A DNA stretch of 64,000 nucleotides from Syntrophobacteraceae bacterium (GTDB taxonomy: Bacteria > Desulfobacterota > Syntrophobacteria > Syntrophobacterales > Syntrophobacteraceae): the NCBI GenBank assembly GCA_018053185.1, contig JAGPLX010000001.1, positions 1-64,000 on the forward strand, written 5' to 3'. Shown here in pieces: positions 59,638-64,000 of this stretch. Numbering within the stretch: the first letter of the stretch is position 1; the number at the start of each line of letters is the position of its first letter. The notes below the pieces were generated by a model that saw nothing but the letters and a program-made list of their open reading frames with translations, was not told the DNA's origin and ran no database searches. The position numbers and the translations under genes are program-made.

Positions 59638-59775
59638 GGAAGCGAGGAATTTTTCCCCTCGGGAACTCGTAGAGCCGGAGGTGGACACTTCCGTTCCCCG
59701 GGGGAACCCCCGTTTGCCACGGGGGAGAATGATCCTTGCCGGAGAAGGGAATCGGGCACAGCATCGGGGGTTCGC

Positions 59776-59794
59776 CGTGCCTCAAGGCACGTTT
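59776..59794. terminator. Hairpin between tatA and ssb
   Basis: CGTGCC (59776-59781) and GGCACG (59786-59791) form a six-bp stem with loop TCAA and a short TTT on the plus strand. It lies between convergent genes, so a terminator role is plausible but weakly supported. Confidence 0.35.
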
Positions 59795-59825
59795 CGAGGC
59801 TGTGCACCCTTGGAACCCACGGCAC

Positions 59826-60296
59826 CTAAAAGGGGATATCCTCCTCTGTTGCGGGAGGGGCGGGAGGAAGTTCCTGCCCCTGGGACTGTTCGGAGTAGGA
59901 GGTAGGCGCCCCCGATGGATAACTCGACCGGCCGCTCGGAGCCTGAGCTATACGTTCGTCGGTTCCGCTTCCTAAGAACTGGATGTCCCTCGCAACGATG
60001 TCGGTAGTGTACCGCTTGTTGCCCTGCGGGTCTTCCCATTGCCTGGTTTGAAGCCGCCCTTCGACATAGATTTGCCGCCCTTTGCTAAGAAAATTGCCGC
60101 AATTTTCGGCAAGTTTCCCAAAAGCCACGATCCGGTGCCATTCTGTGCGTTCTTCCCACTTACCCTCTCCAACCATCACTGCATCGCTGGTTGCCAATCG
60201 GAGGTTTGCAACGGCGGTCCCGCTCGCGGCATAACGAATGTCGGGATCTGCCCCCAGGTGCCCAATGAGAATAACTTTGTTCACTCCTCTGGCCAT
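59826..60296 (-). CDS. ssb: Single-stranded DNA-binding protein
   Basis: SSB protects single-stranded DNA and recruits replication and repair proteins. The 156 residues begin [20 protein letters not shown], with [20 protein letters not shown] and the OB-fold [12 protein letters not shown], then a Pro/Gly/Ser linker and the acidic tip EEDIPF that binds partners. The start is preceded by GAGAAGGGGGAAG. A promoter candidate lies upstream. Confidence 0.97.
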   Translation of the reverse strand: MARGVNKVILIGHLGADPDIRYAASGTAVANLRLATSDAVMVGEGKWEERTEWHRIVAFGKLAENCGNFLSKGRQIYVEGRLQTRQWEDPQGNKRYTTDIVARDIQFLGSGTDERIAQAPSGRSSYPSGAPTSYSEQSQGQELPPAPPATEEDIPF

Positions 60297-60357
60297 GCGC
60301 TTCCCCCTTCTCTTGGGTGGCTAGTTGAAATACGGGTTGTTTCCATTCGCTGCTTTC

Positions 60358-60387
60358 TGTATAGCACATGCCGCAATTGGGTCACAA
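60358..60387 (-). promoter_or_regulatory. Predicted promoter for ssb
   Basis: On the minus strand TTGTGA (60382-60387) and TATACA (60358-60363) are 18 bases apart, with TGC directly before the -10 giving an extended -10. It lies about 60 nt before the ssb ATG. Confidence 0.45.
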
Positions 60388-60519
60388 GTTTCAGTCCGCC
60401 CGTGGGGAACTGTTTCTTCATTCTTGGGAGTTTCCCCATTAAATCACCTTTGTTCCGCTGCATGGGATCCAATGAGCCGCAATGGTCAGGTTGCCCGATT
60501 GCACAATGGAATTGCCCCG

Positions 60520-60548
60520 TTGACTCGCAGGGGGAAACAGTTTACAGT
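60520..60548 (+). promoter_or_regulatory. Predicted promoter for the acyltransferase-rnj-ftsK genes
   Basis: TTGACT (60520-60525) and TACAGT (60543-60548) are 17 bases apart and match five and four consensus positions. It lies 123 nt before the acyltransferase ATG. Confidence 0.45.
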
Positions 60549-60671
60549 TGACGGAGTTCCTTGGCAAGTCTTCGTTATTTATAGCAATCTCAAAACGACG
60601 GGGCTCAATCCGATTGCTCCCGGCAGGTGGATAGAAGAATCCGGAAAAAGAACCATGAAGGTCTGCGGAGA

Positions 60672-61472
60672 ATGAACCGGCTATTCCGAACCTTGCTTTT
60701 CTACATGGGTCTCATGGCATCCACCCTCGTGCTGGGGATTGTCGCCGTGGGGGTTTCGTACCTGCCCGGTGGAAGCGATAAGGCTCATTATTGCGGCCGC
60801 CTGTGGGGCAGGATCAACTTGTGGTTAGCCGGGGTCAAGGTCTTCATACAAGGGATCGAAAACATTGATCCAGGCCGGTCATACATCTATGCGGCCAATC
60901 ACCAGGGCTGGTTTGACATCTTTGCCATTTTAGGAAAACTCCCGGTTCAATTTCGATGGATTGCCAAGGCGGAGCTGTTCCGTATCCCGGTCCTTGGAAG
61001 AGCCATGTCCGCCAGCGGCTATATCCCCATTGACCGCACAAATCGCAGAAAGGCATTTCAGAGTATCGACCAGGCGGCCCTGCGGGTCCGCAACGGCACG
61101 TCCATCCTCATATTTCCCGAGGGTACCCGAAGCCCCGATGGAATCATGAGGGACTTCAAATCGGGAGGTTTCCTCCTTGCCATCAAGTCCGGACAACCCA
61201 TCATCCCGCTCAGTATCAGCGGCTCTTATCGCATTCTCCCCAGGGAAGGAACCTGGATGATCCATCCAGGAATCATCCGGATCGGCATTGGAGAGGCCAT
61301 TCCCACGGAGAGCGTTGCTACCAGGGACCGGGAGGAGCTCATGACCAGGGTGCGAGAGGCAATTCTCCGGGGCCTGACACCGGAGGAAGGGGGGACACGG
61401 ACGGAAGCGGATTCGACAAAACGGGAAGGAGAATTTCGAACCACATGGGAAGGCAATGGGCGACATGAATGA
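60672..61472 (+). CDS. plsC: 1-acyl-sn-glycerol-3-phosphate acyltransferase
   Basis: PlsC makes phosphatidic acid by acylating lysophosphatidate. The 266-residue protein has a hydrophobic N-terminal segment (7-28), the catalytic NHQGWFD (the NHxxxxD motif) and the downstream FPEGTRS motif that binds glycerol phosphate, then PIIPLSISGS. The ATG at 60672 is chosen after GCGGAGA; an earlier in-frame ATG adds 15 residues. Its end overlaps the start of the ribonuclease J gene by 17 nt. Confidence 0.93.
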   Translation: MNRLFRTLLFYMGLMASTLVLGIVAVGVSYLPGGSDKAHYCGRLWGRINLWLAGVKVFIQGIENIDPGRSYIYAANHQGWFDIFAILGKLPVQFRWIAKAELFRIPVLGRAMSASGYIPIDRTNRRKAFQSIDQAALRVRNGTSILIFPEGTRSPDGIMRDFKSGGFLLAIKSGQPIIPLSISGSYRILPREGTWMIHPGIIRIGIGEAIPTESVATRDREELMTRVREAILRGLTPEEGGTRTEADSTKREGEFRTTWEGNGRHE

Positions 61473-63150
61473 GCCGAGAGGGTCGGAACCTGTACTGAAA
61501 GCCATCCCACTGGGCGGTCTCGGGGAAATCGGCCTCAACATGATGGTCCTGGAATACGACGATACCATCCTTCTCATCGACTCAGGTCTCATGTTCCCCG
61601 AAGAAGACATGTTGGGAATCGACATCGTCATTCCCGATTTCGGCTACCTGCACCGGAATCGTTCCCGACTTCGCGCCCTGATCGTGACTCATGGGCATGA
61701 AGACCATATCGGGGCCATTCCTTTTCTGCTCAGGGACTTTCGGATCCCCATCTACGGGACACGCCTGACTCTGGCACTCATACGGGAAAAATTGCGGGAG
61801 TACGGTTTGGCGGAGCGGACAAAACTGGTCGAAGTAGCACCGCGCCAGAAGATTTCCGTGGGACCGTTTGGAGTGGAATTCATCCAGGTCTGCCACAGCA
61901 TTCCGGATGGCGTCGGCCTGGCCGTTCGCACACCTGTGGGAATTCTGGTGCATTCCGGGGATTTCAAGATCGATCATACGCCCGTGGATGGCAAGCGGTT
62001 CGACATGGCCCGTTTTGGAGCTTACGGGGAAGAGGGGGTCCTGGCTCTCTTCTCCGACTCCACCAACGCCGAGCGATTGGGCTATACACTTTCGGAAAAA
62101 GACGTCGGCCGGACCTTGCGCGAAGTATTTCAGGAATGCAGCGGAAGAATCATTGTTGCGGTTTTTGCCAGTAACCTCCACCGTATCCAGCAGGTCATCC
62201 ATCTGGCCCGGGAATTCAACCGGAAGGTCCTCCTCAACGGAAAGTCCATGGTCGCCAATGTGCGCCTCGCCCGAGAGCTTGGATACCTGGATTTCCCTCC
62301 CGACGAAGAGATCGCCCTCCAGGACCTGTCTCGACGGCCGGACTCCCAGGTCCTGATGCTCACCACCGGGTCCCAGGGAGAGCCCATGAGCGCTCTGAGC
62401 CGAATGGCATTCAACGACCACAAGAAACTCAAGGTCAAGCCGGGGGACACCATTGTTCTTTCTTCCCGGTTCATCCCCGGCAATGAGCGCACCATCCAGA
62501 ACATCATCAACAACCTGTACCGGCAAGGAGCCGAGGTGATTCATGAACAGGTGAGGGACATCCACGTGTCGGGCCATGCCTATCGGGAGGAACTGAAAGC
62601 CATGATCAATGCGGTGCGCCCCCGGTATTTCATTCCGATCCATGGTGAGTATCGCCACTTGGTGAAACACCGGCATCTGGCCATGAGCATGGGCATCCCA
62701 TCCCAGCATTGCTTTCTGGCAGAAAACGGCGATGTCATTTCCTTTCAGGGGGACGGCAAGGCCTCCGTCGAGGAACGGGTCGAGACCGGGAGAGTATTTG
62801 TAGACGGTAAGGGAGTGGGGGATGTGGCCGGGATTGTCCTGCGAGATCGCCGCCATCTCTCCGAAGACGGCCTGGTGATTGCCTCGCTGGTCCTCAACCA
62901 TGAAACCAAGGAGATCCTGAGCGGTCCCGACATCCTGAGCAGGGGATTCATCCACGAAGGGACAAAGTCGGAGATTCTCGATGATGCCAAGTGCCTGGTT
63001 CTTGAGGTCTTCGACCGGATGCTTCTCGAACCCGGGTTCGAGGTCGATTGTGCGGAACTGCAAACGGAAATACGTAAGGAACTGAAGCGGTTTTTCGCCC
63101 GAGTCCTGGATCGACATCCCGTGATTTACCCCATCGTGGTGGGCATTTGA
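61456..63150 (+). CDS. rnj: Ribonuclease J
   Basis: RNase J combines endo- and 5' exonuclease activity for mRNA decay and rRNA maturation. The 564 residues contain the metallo-beta-lactamase motif THGHEDHIGAIPFLL with His79, His81, Asp83 and His84, a beta-CASP domain (GHAYREELKAMINAVRPRYF) and the C-terminal domain. GEYRHLVKHRHLAM is another conserved segment. The start ATG at 61456 overlaps plsC; the ATG at 61465 is an alternative. The enzyme is typical of Gram-positives but also occurs in Desulfobacterota. Confidence 0.96.
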   Translation: MGDMNEPRGSEPVLKAIPLGGLGEIGLNMMVLEYDDTILLIDSGLMFPEEDMLGIDIVIPDFGYLHRNRSRLRALIVTHGHEDHIGAIPFLLRDFRIPIYGTRLTLALIREKLREYGLAERTKLVEVAPRQKISVGPFGVEFIQVCHSIPDGVGLAVRTPVGILVHSGDFKIDHTPVDGKRFDMARFGAYGEEGVLALFSDSTNAERLGYTLSEKDVGRTLREVFQECSGRIIVAVFASNLHRIQQVIHLAREFNRKVLLNGKSMVANVRLARELGYLDFPPDEEIALQDLSRRPDSQVLMLTTGSQGEPMSALSRMAFNDHKKLKVKPGDTIVLSSRFIPGNERTIQNIINNLYRQGAEVIHEQVRDIHVSGHAYREELKAMINAVRPRYFIPIHGEYRHLVKHRHLAMSMGIPSQHCFLAENGDVISFQGDGKASVEERVETGRVFVDGKGVGDVAGIVLRDRRHLSEDGLVIASLVLNHETKEILSGPDILSRGFIHEGTKSEILDDAKCLVLEVFDRMLLEPGFEVDCAELQTEIRKELKRFFARVLDRHPVIYPIVVGI

Positions 63151-63179
63151 TTCGATATCGCGGCTTGGAAGGCTTTTTC

Positions 63180-64000
63180 GTGGAACACAAAAAACACGAA
63201 ATCTGGGCGATCTGCCTCCTGATTCTCTCACTGCTGGCCCTTTTCAGCCTCCTCTCCTATCGAGGCGGGGACTTCGTTCACTTCGTTCCGTCTTCTTCGG
63301 AACGTATTCCACCAGCTCCGGCGAACTGGGTGGGCTCTTTTGGAGCCCACTTGGCATGGCTTCTCCTCAAGACCCTCGGGATCGGAGCCTATGCCGTGGT
63401 GATCGTTGGATTCCTGCTGAGCTGGAGTCTATTCCGCGGACGTCTCAGCCTCTCCCATGCCTATGTGCGATTGGGCGGAGCCGTTCTGGCGGTGCTGAGT
63501 CTGATCACTCTTGCGGCCGTCACCTCGCCTTCCCTTCATCTTTTCGGGGAGAAGATCCAGAGCGGGGGTGTTTTGGGAGCATTCTTCGCCGAGTTGCTCC
63601 TCAAGTTTTTTTATCCCCTGGGAGCCCACATTCTGCTCCTGGGTACTTTCCTGCTGGGGTTGTTGCTCAGCACACCCATTTCCATGGAATCTTCGTGGAA
63701 ATGGTCGAAGCGGATTTTACTGCATGTCGGTGAGGCAATATCGGGGGGAATCGGGCGCCTGGCGGCCTTTTTTCGGAGAAAACCCAAAGAGGGAGTCCTC
63801 GCCGCCCCTTCCCGAGTCCAAAAGGCGTCTCGTGCGCCCGGGAAATCTCCTCCTTCGGTGGAGGTACTCCCCCCTGCCTCCCTTCCCCCCAGGCCGAAGA
63901 GGACGGCCAAACAGATCCCGCCTCCCTCTTCCCCCGCGAAGATGTCCGGGCATTACCGACTACCGGATCTCGACTTGATGGATGCCTACGAGGTCGAGAA
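63180..64000 (+). CDS. ftsK: DNA translocase FtsK, N-terminal part (runs off the window)
   Basis: The frame opens with GTG at 63180 after GGAAGG and stays open to the window end; the 3' part is missing only because the window ends. The first 170 residues have four transmembrane segments including NWVGSFGAHLAWLLLKTLGI, the FtsK 4TM domain, followed by a Pro/Lys-rich linker and YRLPDLDLMDAYEVE at the beginning of the motor region. Motor and gamma domains lie beyond. FtsK pumps DNA at the division septum. Confidence 0.9.
   Translation, partial: MEHKKHEIWAICLLILSLLALFSLLSYRGGDFVHFVPSSSERIPPAPANWVGSFGAHLAWLLLKTLGIGAYAVVIVGFLLSWSLFRGRLSLSHAYVRLGGAVLAVLSLITLAAVTSPSLHLFGEKIQSGGVLGAFFAELLLKFFYPLGAHILLLGTFLLGLLLSTPISMESSWKWSKRILLHVGEAISGGIGRLAAFFRRKPKEGVLAAPSRVQKASRAPGKSPPSVEVLPPASLPPRPKRTAKQIPPPSSPAKMSGHYRLPDLDLMDAYEVE

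Larger units (their letters stand above)
60297..60671. other. 375-nt divergent gap between ssb and the acyltransferase
   Basis: No gene is seen. The gap holds one promoter candidate for each side (see entries). The rest shows no clear structure. The start of the acyltransferase at 60672 has GCGGAGA before it. Confidence 0.6.

Noticed and set aside
59698-59725. GC hairpin CCCCCG/CGGGGG after tatA as terminator
   Set aside because: No T-run, and competing pairings with a two-base loop make it an unlikely stable single structure.

Overview
The window is a core-genome segment of a GC-rich Gram-negative bacterium. Gene content and order suggest Desulfobacterota (former Deltaproteobacteria), perhaps the Syntrophobacter group. 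The pointers are a PF09936-type RNA methyltransferase inside the rpsP-rimM-trmD-rplS cluster, a HemX-HemA-siroheme cluster, a Tat component beside it, a bacterial deoxyhypusine-synthase-like gene, ribonuclease J, and zinc-ribbon forms of S14, L36, L33 and S4. This placement is inference from the sequence alone. No phage, insertion sequence or CRISPR array was seen.

Layout. Bases 1-7266 hold ffh, rpsP, khpA, rimM, trmD, an RNA methyltransferase, rplS, rnhB, yraN, rsmI and pyrF, all on the + strand. Bases 7291-12191 hold a SlyD-like isomerase (-), a YfiH/LACC1-family gene, pyrK and pyrD (+), an iron-sulfur flavoprotein (-) and a HIT protein (+). Bases 12411-18362 are all on the - strand: a deoxyhypusine-synthase-like enzyme, an ECF sigma / anti-sigma / LTXXQ-protein operon, a MOT1-like anion transporter and a thiamine-diphosphate enzyme.

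From 18769 to 51386 lies one long + strand translation and transcription block: tRNA-Tyr, tRNA-Thr, tuf, rpmG, secE, nusG, rplK-rplA-rplJ-rplL, rpoB-rpoC, rpsL-rpsG, a second tuf, then the complete S10, spc and alpha operons through rplQ, including secY, adk, map and infA. fusA is absent between rpsG and tuf. The block ends at an 18-bp-stem hairpin shared with a convergent small Cys-rich gene.

Bases 51972-64000 hold a polytopic membrane protein with an internal repeat, rimO, a polyprenyl synthase, a tetrapyrrole / cytochrome c assembly cluster (precorrin-2 dehydrogenase, HemX-like protein, hemA), a zinc-ribbon protein, tatA, ssb (-), an acyltransferase, ribonuclease J and the start of ftsK, which runs off the end.

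The least ordinary observations are: a ~95-nt degenerate repeat present in two intergenic gaps in opposite orientation, one of them in the rpsG-tuf gap where fusA would be expected; two tuf genes identical at DNA level whose codon use differs from their neighbours; an undescribed membrane-protein family with two copies of a Trp/Asn motif; and two small Cys-rich proteins with no clear function. I did not find a convincing new multi-gene system.
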